NCBI RefSeq assembly: GCF_000003605.2
Contig: NW_003106600.1
Coordinates: forward strand, 9,248 to 70,215
Length of the DNA stretch: 60,968 nucleotides
Origin: Saccoglossus kowalevskii
Lineage: Eukaryota; Hemichordata; Enteropneusta; Harrimaniidae
Direction: 5' to 3'
Shown: positions 1-12,800 of the stretch, in pieces
Layout of the letters: the number at the start of each line of letters is the position of its first letter
Numbering within the stretch: position 1 is the first letter of the stretch
Position numbers and translations under genes: made by a program
The notes under the pieces: model-generated
What the model saw: the letters and a program-made list of their open reading frames with translations, nothing else
Told to the model about the DNA's origin: nothing
The model's database searches: none

Positions 1-3000
1 CGCCGCCACTGAATATAGAGTCGCGCGAGTCGCGCGAGTCGCGGAGTCGGTCACATGATTGAACATAGCTGGACTTGCTCACGATTTTATTCACTGGACA
101 AATTGAATGGTGCATTATTCCTCTCGGGTTGGTGAAAAATAGCTTGTCAAATCTCAACTTATACCAACTCCGGTCAAACTTGCACGCAATAACAAGTGAT
201 ATAGACCATTTGCGGGTTTCTGTGTCACGTGGTATCTTTGACCAATTACGTCCTAATCATCCGCCATTTTGTCGTTCTTGTTCGTAGCTGCCATTTTGTC
301 GTTCTTGTTCGTAATTTTCTTTTAGTAATTATGTTATATAACACCAAGTGTTTGCACGTAAACAACTCATAGTAATGTAGTACTTACGTAATATTCCTAG
401 AAATATACAGTCACTTTGTACACAATGGGGTAAACATGAATTAAAATAGCGTGTCATGCACGAACATCGAACGAGTCAGCAGAATTGATGACGTAATCAA
501 AGAATGTATGACTAGCACTTGATACCACAAATGGTCTATTGTTCGAGATGTGGGAATGGTTATCTATCATGCCCCAGTTCGTTTGCATACATATATTTAA
601 TTGGCTTTTTGATCAAATATTATATAATTTGTCTCTTTCGTTGTATTATTTAATTTTATAAATTGGTTTGAATTTGTCATCGGACCTTCAAAACATAATT
701 ATGGTGATGACAGCGAATAAAATGTGACAGTTTAGTAGTCCTAGAGTGAATGTGGTAGTGTTTACGATAACAACTCCATGCTTAGACATTTCCTCACACT
801 GTAAGAACGACGTCTGTGTCCTTGTATAGCGAGTCACCCCATCGTGCACTGTACCAACGACAGATGTATCGAATATGGTGTTGACAATTTACACAAATTA
901 TATCAAAATCAATAATTATTTGCTACATATGTATTATATCATATTTATTAAAGGGTCATTATCTGCATTTCTGGACCCAAAAGACCTCGGTGGTGCACAA
1001 ATGTGGTAAAATTTTAGAATTACCTAATTTCTAGATGTATGCATGATACACGTGGGATCTCGCTCAATATGAGATCTCGCGTATTGTGTGAAAGGACCGA
1101 ATTCTTTTTTATAGCTCAATGTCCAAATGGTGATTTTGAAAAGTGAATATTGCGTTGAGCTACACTTACTTCTTCATAATTGACCATCATCAAATGCGTA
1201 TGAAATATTGTACCCCCCCCCTACCGCAAATACTAAACGTTTTTTTTAATCCCATGCAATGTTTTGATGTTCATATAACGTAATGAAATTCGTTTGACCT
1301 TTCGTCGATTTCACGCATAACGCGGGATCTCACAGTGCACGTAATTTGTCTATTGATAGTATAAGCCATATATGACCATATATTATGTAAATTATTTTCA
1401 GTATTCAACTGTGTATATGGATTATAAAGTATGCCGATAAGTATCACGTGGACGTGTGTAAACTTGGAGTGTTCAACAATGCTGACATTTCTACCAGGAA
1501 CGAATTTCACGATTTTTTTTCCAGTACCTTCTGATAGTAACATAACAAGAATTCTGAACCTATCGGGAAAATAATTGTATTGTATGAGAAATTGTCTTTG
1601 TTAAAAAGCCGTTGTAATAAAAAGTCTACCGAATGGGAGACAGAATTGACTTATATTCCGCGGGAATCAATAACAACAAAATGACATAACCGAGAGCCAC
1701 ACATTTTTTTTTTTTAAATTCATAGACGACATCAATTGTTACAAACAGAAATACTTAATACCGTGTGATGTTTTATTTCCACTGGAGTGTGTTTTGTTGT
1801 TACTGTTATTAAGAATCATCGAGAAGTAAAAAAAAAAACGTTTTTATTTTTCACAGTGGTGGCGTGTTTAATGATATATATCACATCAGTTTACCTGTCA
1901 CTTGATCAAATCAATTAGTGTCTATAAACATGTTAGCACTTAAGGTGTTAAAAGTCGGCAGATGAATTATAACAAAAGTGATAGCTATATGCATGAGACC
2001 AAAGAGTGACTCAAATAAAGCTTTCATAAACTGTGACCCTCGATTCGGATTAGCGACTTGAAGTGAGCAGCATACTTTGTTTTCAATGAGAATAACAATG
2101 ATAGAACAAATCCACCCTAATCCCGCTACAACACGAATGACACTTGACAACAAAATGGCGGCTGACAGATGAAAGAAACAACAATTTAACAAATATTGTC
2201 TAATTGCTAATCTAAGTACGTAGTCTATGGGGTGATCATTTGTAAACACAAACATACGGTTCAAATCAAAACTCGCACAATTATACTATCTTTTTAAATT
2301 GATTTTACACATTCTTGCGTGGTTGTGCGATTTCGTACCAGAATATGCTTTTCATGTCTGAGCAAGCATTAGTTCGCTGTCAACCGCCTTCTATCATGCG
2401 TATAAAAGTATACATTATCACAAAAGATATTTATAACAGGTGATTTTCGTTAAAATTCTGAAGTTGTTTGTTTTTGTCTATACCGTTTGACCGTGTTACG
2501 CCTTAGAACTAATTTTTCAGCGTGACTATTTCAAATGAAATAGTGCGTGTATTTGCGTGCTTAAACATGCACGATAACATAAAATTATATTTCACACAAT
2601 TTGTGATTTCAAATTCAATTGTTCAAGTCATATTACAGAGTGATTCACTAAATATTCATAATTGCCATAATCAAGATGTTTCACACTGAATACCGAGGAT
2701 GCGTTGTTGTTATGTTACGATTTTACTCACCCTTTTCACACAAACATTTTAAAATTCAGATACGTCTGTTGTTCAAGTTAGTGTCGCTAATTGTTTGGCT
2801 AAATATAGAAGTCACGACTGCCTTTTCTATTTATTACATTTATGACGAAGTTATTTATTTTAAGAAGTTATTTCAAACATTTGTACACAACAATAGATGA
2901 TATAGACACGAACCATCGAAAAACCCTCCGAAAAGATGCAAACATGGGTCTTTTTGGAGCTTTTAACAGAGAAATTAATGATAAAGCAATGATTTCATTA

Positions 3001-4377
3001 AACAAATGAATAGTATTTGTCAGAATGTCTCAATAATGTGACACTCATCTTATGATTAGCGTATGTTCCCGAACGAAATCCTCAGTTATGAAGTCGATTG
3101 TTATAACCCTTGGATGATGTACTTATTTTTTTGCCAAGCATAAGTCTCAACAATAAGTTTTAGTGTGTTTTTTTTTGTTTAAATTTGTTGAAGAAATCCC
3201 CGAATATATTTACATGAGTATGTTTTTCCAATATGTACTTTTTATTATACTATGAATATTCAATTTAATATTGACCAGATCGGTACACATATGAACAGAA
3301 AGATTAGTGCTAAAATTCAATCAAAATGAATCGCCTTAAATGCTAGTGAATTACTGAGCATATTCGGTGAAGAGGTTATTCTGTACACAGGTAACGACAT
3401 CATGTGACTCATTTAATCAATTCACTGCAAACATTCGAGGTGTGATTTTCACGATAGTCCTTTTAATTTACTCCGATAAGAGGAAATATTACAGCAACAG
3501 ATGAAGGTAGAAAATCCTCGTTATCATCAACAAGCTGCCAATTGCCCCCAATTCAATTAGAACAGCGATAAGACGACGAATGGTTCTTTGCATTGGTCGA
3601 TTAACAAGCGGTAATTGCAAATGCATGAACAATTAATCATGCGATTTTGATTTAAATAGATTTCTGTAGTTGTTCTTGATGTTGTTTTTAAACTTTTGAA
3701 AGATATTTTTAAGATTATCAATCTTGAGACCGATCGTACATTTCCTGAATTATTGGAAATGTAATTGAACTTCCAAGACAATGATCTTCGTAACAAATAT
3801 ACCCACTATATGAGGATAAAAACATATATAATATCGTGAACATAATTAACAATTAATAAATTGTGATGAGTTTCTCAAAAAATCAGAGAATTCGTTGAGA
3901 ATGACATGTATGATATAGCTAACGACCTTCACAGTTTGTGTGGACATGTTCCATTGTCCCGGATGTACATTAAGAGTTGACATATTTTCGTTGTCACACG
4001 CATTGTATAGAGCCATTCGTTCGTCCGGTAGCTCAACACTTGATACACTGCACCTGCAAAGATTTAGAAAATTGATTTAATAAATCATCCAACACAAGGA
4101 GATCTTGGCCACGTGAAAACATGTTGAAATAGATATAAGCATTGTACAGTACCGTAATAGTAGTTTGTATTTGCCCCCCCCCCACACACACACACACTTG
4201 ATGTTAGGTTACACACATTTTGCACATAAAAGAAACACATCTGGTCGGAATTATTATTTGCACGTGTCACAAAATAACGGCGACTTTAACATCTCTACAA
4301 CAGATTGATGTTATCTATATTTCATTTTATTTAGGGTTGGTTAATTTTACTGCAAACTATGTACATCAGTTGAATCT
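1..4377. other. Left flank, intergenic
   Basis: Unique AT-rich sequence. Small items: a GAGTCGCGC triplication at about 19-50, and a 24-bp direct repeat (GCCATTTTGTCGTTCTTG...) at 263-286 and 290-313. C runs occur near 1213 and 4178, the second followed by (CA)n. No supportable gene. Confidence 0.6.
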
Positions 4378-4436
4378 GTTTTGGTTAATAGTTTTTAACA
4401 GTTTTGGTTAATAGTTTTTAACAGTTTTGGTTAACA
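4378..4436. repeat. 23-bp tandem repeat, 2.5 units
   Basis: GTTTTGGTTAATAGTTTTTA plus ACA starts at 4378, 4401 and 4424; the last unit is partial. Confidence 0.9.
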
Positions 4437-4608
4437 TATTTAAAAAATGAATATAAGCGTGTCGAGAAGAAGATTCCACTTGAAAAAAAAGAGAGCATAT
4501 GAAACGTATTCGACGTTTTCGTCACAATGGTGTTTTTTTTGTGATTACCGGATCAGAGCTCTCCCAGAGTCAGTGTAATAGTTTAACCGCCACGTAGACA
4601 TCATATTA

Positions 4609-4799
4609 CAGTGGCGGAGGCACAGGGAGGACAGAGTGGGCGGTTGGGGCGTCGCCCCTCCAAAACCAAGCTGAAATCTTTTGTGTCAGCAAAATTTGCC
4701 CCTCATAGTGCAGGAAATACCGTTTTAGAGGGTCTAGATTTCAAAATGTTTAAGGTGAGCATGTCCCGGACCATGCAAAATGTTGTGCCGCCGCCTCTG
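4609..4799. mobile_element. MITE-like DNA transposon, 191 bp
   Basis: Left end CAGTGGCGGAGGCAC (4609-4623) and right end GTGCCGCCGCCTCTG (4785-4799) are inverted repeats matching at 13 of 15 positions. The element is flanked on both sides by TATTA (4604-4608, 4800-4804), a possible 5-bp target duplication. It is clearly more GC-rich than its surroundings and has no transposase. CAGTGGCGG termini are seen in hAT-like elements, but those usually make 8-bp duplications, so the superfamily is open. Confidence 0.65.
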
Positions 4800-4804
4800 T
4801 ATTA

Positions 4805-6180
4805 AGGTCTCCACTGCAACATAACGTTATATCGAAACGTGCAGGTTTAATCCACATCATTGTCCGTCGTTGACGAACCATCGAAAAGCAAAGTACACAG
4901 TAATCCCTATGTCTATTTATATTTTCATTGATTACTAACCGGGGATATTCTTTACAAGGACATTTTAATATCAAAATAATAGAGGTCGAAATCCCCAACA
5001 TAACCCTAAAACAAACTTTGGCTAAGACTTAGGGTTTAGTTTTATATCTCGAGTGCCAATTTCGAGTGATTTCTCCGAGTCCTGGTCTGTTTACCTTACT
5101 CTGTGCGATAAAGTTGGTACATTTGACGTATGCAACAAAATGATTGCAATAATAATTTCTTATGTTATAGTGGTCAAGGTGTGATAATTGTGACTTTCAA
5201 TTTTCTTCGAGTTTTGTCGTGAATAGTAACTGAAAACATTTGAAAGCTGGAAAATAAGATGACAGAGACACGTGGAGAACACGTGGAATTAGCTAGAAAA
5301 GCTTTCTCTTTGGAAAACCAGGTACTAATCAAACATTTTTATTCTACTATTTATTGAACATGTGACATTTATATTCTTATTTCCCAAACTAAAATATAAG
5401 TTTTCAAACAACACTTAGATCTAAACCATTTAAAATAGCGGGGCTGGCTGGAAGAGTATGACAAGTACATTCTTCACGGGTCTTATCTCTACATTTCTAT
5501 ATTTCTTGAATGTGGCAACAATATTCTTTGCAACACATTGTATGCTGGCAGTTTTTATTCTTTTACAAAACTTCCAGCCACCTTCCAAAATTTCAAATGG
5601 TCGACCCCTTAGGTTCGGTTACATCAGTGACATGATGTATATCTTAGAGGAATCGTCGTCATTAAATCTTTCATGAACGGGAAAACTTCTTACTAATTCA
5701 CTGACGTCTGGAGTTGAGATTGACAATCGGAACTAGAAGTGACACCTGTATAAGGCTATATAAGTCCTGTCCCGATCAACGCTGTAGTCGGCATATCCGA
5801 TCGTGTCCACCCATTCCCGCTTTAATATTACCTCATTTATACTTACTTTTCCACATTTTGCAGAAGTTCTGAATTGTCAGTAACGTGGTTTTGTTCTTAG
5901 ACTATCGAAATATATTGAGTGAGGTAGTGGGATATATAGTGAATGACCTTAGCTCGACTACGCGCTACCTTGCTAGGTTACCGTGGAAACAATGAGTCGT
6001 GGTGCTGTCACGAGATGGATCTTAATTTCCACTTATGCAATTTATTACATAAATTGCACATAGTGCTGTCATTCTCGTGCCTTCCATGCCCCCATTACGT
6101 GATCCATGACACGTTATAATTTGTCTGTGACAATGAAGTTTTCATAAAGTACATGCATTCGATGCTTTATGAGCTACTGG
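4805..6180. other. Intergenic DNA with one weak candidate micro-exon
   Basis: At 5259-5321 an ATG opens 21 codons (MTETRGEHVELARKAFSLEN, then Gln) ending at CAG|GTACTAAT, which has the look of a first coding exon. No downstream exon could be found, so I do not call a gene. Confidence 0.3.
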
Positions 6181-6428
6181 AATCGTATGCTGGTCTGCGA
6201 GTGTTTCGTTCACTTCAGTACTGTTGGTAAACTCTGAATCGTATGCTGGTCTGCGAGTGTTTCGTTCATTTCAGTACTGTTGGTAAACTCTGAATCGTAT
6301 GCTGGTCTGCGAGTGTTTCGTTCACTTCAGTACTGTTGGTAAACTCTGAATCGTATGCTGGTCTGCGAGTATTTCGTTCACTTCAGTACTGTTGGTAAAC
6401 TCTGAATCGTATGCTGGTCTGTGATTGT
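6181..6428. repeat. 56-bp tandem repeat, about 4.4 units
   Basis: Units start AATCGTATGCTGGTCTGCGA at 6181, 6237, 6293, 6349 and 6405 (partial). Copies differ by single bases. Confidence 0.97.
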
Positions 6429-6654
6429 CTAGCGCTAGTGTAAATTAAACTTTAGACATCAGCAATAAACACAGAATGATTTATTCCACCATCTCAACAA
6501 AACAACTGTATTTAATCCCGCTACTAGAAAACAGTGTTACCACAGTGATGATAATAACACTGTGTGAAGTAGGGAAGGTAATACTATCATTGATCCGTTA
6601 TGTCAACAGTTCTACAAGTGAGACTCAAATATAATATGATATCTTTTATTTGTA

Positions 6655-9600
6655 TATTTCATCCGTTGTAAACGACAGACAGTGAAATCTAATATAACCA
6701 GGAAAGGTCAAAATATTCGATTGTTCCCAGTTTTCTGAGACAATATAAATCCACTCTGACCAGTGACCAATACAATATGTCATCAGTTGCACACTGCAGA
6801 CAGTAAAATCTAATATGACCAAAAAGACCAAAATATTCGACTGTTTCTAGTTCTCTGAGGACAATATGAATCCACTGTGACCTGTGATCAATACGATATG
6901 TCATCAGTTGCACACTGCAGACAGTAAAATCTAATATGACAAGAAATGACCAAAATATTCGATTGTTCCTAGTTCTCTGAAGACAATATAAATCCACTGT
7001 GACCAGTGATCAATGCAATATGTCATCAGTTGCACACTGCAGACAGCAAAATCTAATATGACCAAAATGACTAAAATATTCGACTGTTTCTAGTTCTCTG
7101 AGGACAATATAAATCCACTGTGACCAGTGATCAATGCAATATGTCATCAGTTGCACACTGCAGACAGCAAAATCTAATATGACCAAAATGACTAAAATAT
7201 TCGACTGTTTCTAGTTCTCTGAGGACAATATAAATCCACTGTGACCAGTGATCAATGCAATATGTCATCAGTTGCACACTGCAGACAGCAAAATCTAATA
7301 TGACCAAAATGACTAAAATATTCGACTGTTTCTAGTTCTCTGAGACAATATAAATCCACTGTGACCAGTGATCAACACGATATTCATCAGTTGTACACTG
7401 CAGACTGTGAAAATCTAATATGACCAAAAATGACTAAAATATTCGAATTTTCCCAGTTCTCTGAGACAATATAAAACCACTGTGACCTGTGATCAATTCG
7501 ATATGTCATCAGTTGTACACTGCAGACAGTGAAAATCTAATATGACCAAAAATGACTAAAATATTCGACTGTTTCTAGTTCTCTGAGACAATATGAATCC
7601 ACTGTGACCAGTGATCAATTCGATATGTCATCAGTTGTAAACTGCAGACAGTGAAAATCTAATATGACGAAAAATGACTAAAATATTCGACTGTTTCTAG
7701 TTCTCTGAGACAATATAAATCCACTGTGACCAGTGATCAATTCGATATGTCATCAGTTGTAAACTGCAGACAGTGAAAATCTAATATGACGAAAAATGAC
7801 CAAAATATTCGACTGTTTCTAGTTCTCTGAGACAATATAAATCCACTGTGACCTGTGATCAATTCGATATGTCATCAGTTGTAAACTGCAGACAGTGAAA
7901 ATCTAATATGACGAAAAATGACCAAAATATTCGACTGTTTCTAGTTCTCTGAGACAATATAAATCCACTGTGACCTGTGATCAATTTGATATGTCATCAG
8001 TTGTACACTGCAGACAGTAAAAATCTAATATGACGAAAAATGACCAAAATATTCGACTGTTTCTAGTTCTCTGAGACAATATAAATCCACTGTGACCTGT
8101 GATCAATTCGATGTCATCAGTTGTAAACTGCAGACAGTGAAAATCTAATATGACGAAAAATGACCAAAATATTCGACTGTTTCTAGTTCTCTGAGACAAT
8201 ATAAATCCACTGTGACCTGTGATCAATTCGATATGTCATCAGTTGTACACTGCAGACAACAAAATCTAATATGACCAAAATGACTAAAACATTCGACTGT
8301 TTCTAGTTCTCTGAGACAATATAAATCCACTGTGACCTGTGATCAATTCGATATGTCATCAGTTGTACACTGCAGACAGTGAAAATCTAATATGACCAAA
8401 AATGACTAAAACATTCGACTGTTTCTAGTTCTCTGAGACAATATAAATCCACTGTGACCAGTGATCAATTCGATATGTCAACAGTTGTAAACTGCAGACA
8501 GTGAAAATCTAATATGACGAAAAATGACCAAAATATTCGACTGTTTCTAGTTCTCTGAGACAATATAAATCCACTGTGACCTGTGATCAATTTGATATGT
8601 CATCAGTTGTACACTGCAAACAGTAAAAATCTAATATAACCAGCAATGACCAGAAGATTCGATTGTTCCCAGTTCTCTGCGAAAATATAAATCCACTGTG
8701 ACCAGTGATTGATTGGATATGTCATCAGTTGTACACTGCAGACAGTGAAAATCTAATATGACCAGAAATGATCAAAATATTCAATTGTTCCTAGTTCTCT
8801 GAAACAATATAAATTCATTGTGATCTGTTATCAATTCGATATGTCTTCGGTTGTACACTGCAAACCGTAAAAATCTAATATGATCAGAAATGACCAGAAG
8901 ATTCGATTGTTCCCAGTTCTCTGCGAAAATATAAATCCACTGTGACCTGTGATCAATACGATATGTCATCAGTTGTACACTGCACAGACAGAGAAAATCT
9001 AATATGACAAGAAATGATCAAAATATTCAATTGTTCCTAGTTCTCTGAAACAATATAAATTCATTGTGATCTGTTATCAATTCGATATGTCATCAGTAGT
9101 ACACTGCAGACAGAGAAAATCTAATATGACCAAAAATGACCAAAATATTCGACTGTTCCCAGTTCTCTGCGAAAATATAAATCCACTGTGACCTGTGATC
9201 AATACGATATGTCATCAGTTGTACACTGCACAGACAGAGAAAATCTAATATGACAAGAAATGATCAAAATATTCAATTGTTCCTAGTTCTCTGAAACAAT
9301 ATAAATTCATTGTGATCTGTTATCAATTCGATATGTCATCAGTTGCACACTGCAGACAGCAAAATCTAATATGACCAAAATGACTAAAATATTCGACTGT
9401 TTCTAGTTCTCTGAGACAATATGAATCCACTGTGACCTGTGATCAATTCGATATGTCATCAGTTGTACACTGCAGACAGAGAAAATCTAATATGACCAAA
9501 AATGACCAAAATATTCGACTGTTTCTAGTTCTCTGAGACAATATGAATCCACTGTGACCTGTGATCAATTCTATATGTCATCAGTAGTACACTGCAGTCA

Positions 9601-9855
9601 GAGAAAATCTAATATGACCACAAATGACCAAAATATTCGACTGTTTCAAGTTCTCTGAGACAATATGAATCCACTGTGACCTGTGATCAATTCGATATGT
9701 CATCAGTAGTACACTGCAGACAGAGAAAATCTAATATGACCAGAAATGACCAAAATATTCGATTGTTCACAGTTCTCTGAGACAATATAAATCCACTGTG
9801 AGCTGTGATCAATTCGATATGTCATCATTTGAAACTCCAATATGACCAGTTTTGG
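6655..9855. repeat. Satellite of about 120 bp, roughly 26 units
   Basis: Each unit contains ATATGTCATCAGTTG, CACTGCAGACAG, AATCTAATATGACC, AAAATATTCGACTG, TAGTTCTCTGAG and AATCCACTGTGACC in that order. Period is 118-122 bp with small indels. Between about 8630 and 9350 two subtypes alternate (one with CCCAGTTCTCTGCGAAAATA, one with CTAGTTCTCTGAAACAATA and TTCATTGTGATCTG), forming a dimeric higher-order repeat of about 240 bp. Minus-strand frames across it are repeat artefacts broken by indels. Confidence 0.97.
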
Positions 9856-12800
9856 TCATAAGTTACGATTTTTTTTATTCAGTTCTCGCTCGACAATATA
9901 GGTCTAACATGTACATAAGTTTTTTATACTTCCAATATAATTCCCCTATTACCATAAGTGTGTATATAATTACGTCACTGGCACTATGCTATAATAAATT
10001 ATACTAGTATACAACAATTGTCCCCTGGTTTCAAGATGTGTCCAATTATTTAATCCGTGTCGTGTCCAGTTCACTAGCTCATTAAATCTGGCCAAAGTTA
10101 TGATTACAACTTTTGTTTATTTCAGTGTAATCAAGTGAAAATGCCGGTTGTGTTTTAATTAATGACTTAAAATATAAAAGTGAATTTCAGTCAAAAGCTT
10201 TGTTGCATGTCTGTTAAGACCAAGACTGCATGTGTATTTTTGCTAAATCTATTACTACAGGTGTATTTCTTCCAGCACCATGGCAAATATTGTGTTTCTT
10301 ATTTTCCAATAAAAATAAAATAATTTTAATTGGTCACATGGTTTGGCCGCAATTTTGGATTTTTGGCAAAAATGGACAAAATGGCCACTTTTTTGTTTGC
10401 ATCATATATGACAAAAGCATCTTCTGAGAAAAATAACATATATCAATGTGTACATATTGGGAAATGTGCAGCCTTCAAACTTGGACCCGACAAGGCTGCT
10501 GTGCGGTTAAATCACGTCTTCGCCTGTCGGGTGCGTCTTTATCTTATCCGTATCATCGTAGATTAAGGTCACATGAGAGGAAAATTTCTTTCCTCGTTGT
10601 TGTTGTTCTTATTGTTGCTGTTGTTGTATGAGATGCTACAACTTAAAGTTCAATTTTGGTGTAACTAGCAAGTACAATATGACTGAATTTAAAATAAGTG
10701 AACAGAATGAAGACATTTAACATGTAGTATTACTGGAGGAACACGAATATTAATTGATTTTGAATGTAACTAAGATGACTTTATTGTTCTTGTCCGTTTG
10801 GTCAAGATTTTCCGCGCAAAATGTTTATACTATTATTGTTTTATTATTATGTTATTTTTTCATTTTCAAAATTATACTCAATTTATATTCATTTATATTC
10901 AAAGAACATATATTAAATAGTTAATTTGTGTCCATCCATTTATTTGATTTTTTTAATCTCGATGGACAAGGTTGTGATATTTACGCTATGTTTATTTGTG
11001 ACAATAGCCAGACGCAGTTGTTCAGTAATCTCGGGTGTCCTTGCCTCATGAAAACTAGACATGACGGCTCGGGTCAAACATGCCTCCAGCTCATCTAAGT
11101 ACATTTATCGGTTTCGGGTGCTTGTTGGATTAACATAACGACTTATTTCAGCCTTAATAAGATTGGCTGTGTGTGTTCCAATGCTCTTTTTGACAACAAC
11201 CGGAACTTCGATTCTTTTTCTGGTTTCGTTATGTATCAAATAGCAACTCAGTAAAGAAAACAGCTTGGATAAGTTGTGATTAACTTCACTAATATTACGA
11301 ACATTTTCTGAATTCTGCATGGGGCATTCAGCGTGACCTTGCAGATTTACTTGGCTGTCGTGATTACGACCTCCTGCACCTGGACAGAGTACACTTTCTG
11401 AACTAAGCTCGAATCATGTGATCTAGCTCTGTCACACACCCTTCGAGTATTTTCACGTGAGAACTCCCGCGCGTCCATCACTAATCTGCCCCCTTGCACC
11501 ACACACAATGTTGATAAAATATTATGTTCTAGTACGTACATCGAATGTCTTATAGATTTGAAGCGTTGTGATAAATAGTACATGGCAATATTAAAGTGGA
11601 AGGGGAGTCACCTACGCACGCGTGGGAGTTTAGTTTTAAGCAACAACAAGACGCACTAAAAACGTGGGAACAAAATATTAGCACAAAATAAACTGATGTA
11701 ATAATATTTTGCACAGTTTCTCTGCCATTTCTAAAGTTAAAAATAACCTGTTTGATTTTTCACTTGCATCACTAGTGAAAATCGGTATTTTGTCAATCGT
11801 ATCACAAGAGGAATTTCACCGGCATGTTTTTGTTTACATTAAATATGTTATATATTTTACAATCTGAGCTTTCTTGATAATTACCTTGACAACGAACACA
11901 TATTGTAATAAAACATGTCATTGTATTGTAAAATATCGCGTATCGAATAAATGAATAAATAATTTTGTTGTCTTTGTGTTTATCATTGAATGTGACATTC
12001 GTTTCACACTAATCTTGGTAAACAAAATGAGTTTCGATAATTTGTGAGATGTTATCATTCGTAAGATTGTTCCACGTGACCAGAAATTGTGACAAACTAA
12101 AATGGATTGTAGATTGGGAAAAGAGAAATTAACTACAGAATATAAATTTAAACAAACCTTTTAAATTAAGCTTAATTTGTATAAAAAAAAAAAAAAAAAA
12201 AAAAAAGACGTGCACTTAGTTAGATGGTTTGTTTTCCTCGGACTAAAGAATTCGTGGTCTGTTGTCTGTCTTTGAAGATCAGTTACATTGTAGTTATGTT
12301 TGTCTAAAGAATGAGATCCTCCCCAAAAAATGAGCTGAAAAGCGAGGACAGGATATATAACATCATCATTTTAAAATATTTTATGTTTTTACTTTATTAT
12401 TCTGAGAGTTGTACATATTTTCAGAGTGGGAATTCAAGTTTAAAAGTTTTGAAGCAAAACAAAACATAACAGGGAAAACATAATTTCCACATATTTTGTT
12501 TTTAATAACTGTAGAATTGAGTGAGTTGAAGGCAATCCGTCGGTAGACACCGAGTATAGTGTTAGTTGTTGCAACTCTGCAGATCCTGGTTACAGTCAGT
12601 ACAACATAAGTTTGTCAATAGCGCCCTCAAGTTACACGACTACCGTTTTTCCAATGGCACCATTCACTTCTATTATTAGTCGCTGTGCTGATATTTGGTT
12701 GATGATTGAAATGACCAAAATAAATGCGTACTAATTTGAAGTAATATATAAATATATGGTTTGCCGTAGTAGGAGCTTTTATTCACACCAAAAAATGGAT

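Noticed and set aside
1911-2264. Hydrophobic 117-codon minus-strand frame with two membrane-like segments
   Set aside because: Starts at TTG (first ATG gives about 114 codons), no family resemblance, AT-rich composition like its surroundings, no splice or promoter support.
6646-8969. Repeated minus-strand frames inside the 120-bp satellite (WIYIVSENWEQS-like repeats)
   Set aside because: A period near 120 keeps frame for one or two units, but indels break it repeatedly; this is satellite DNA.
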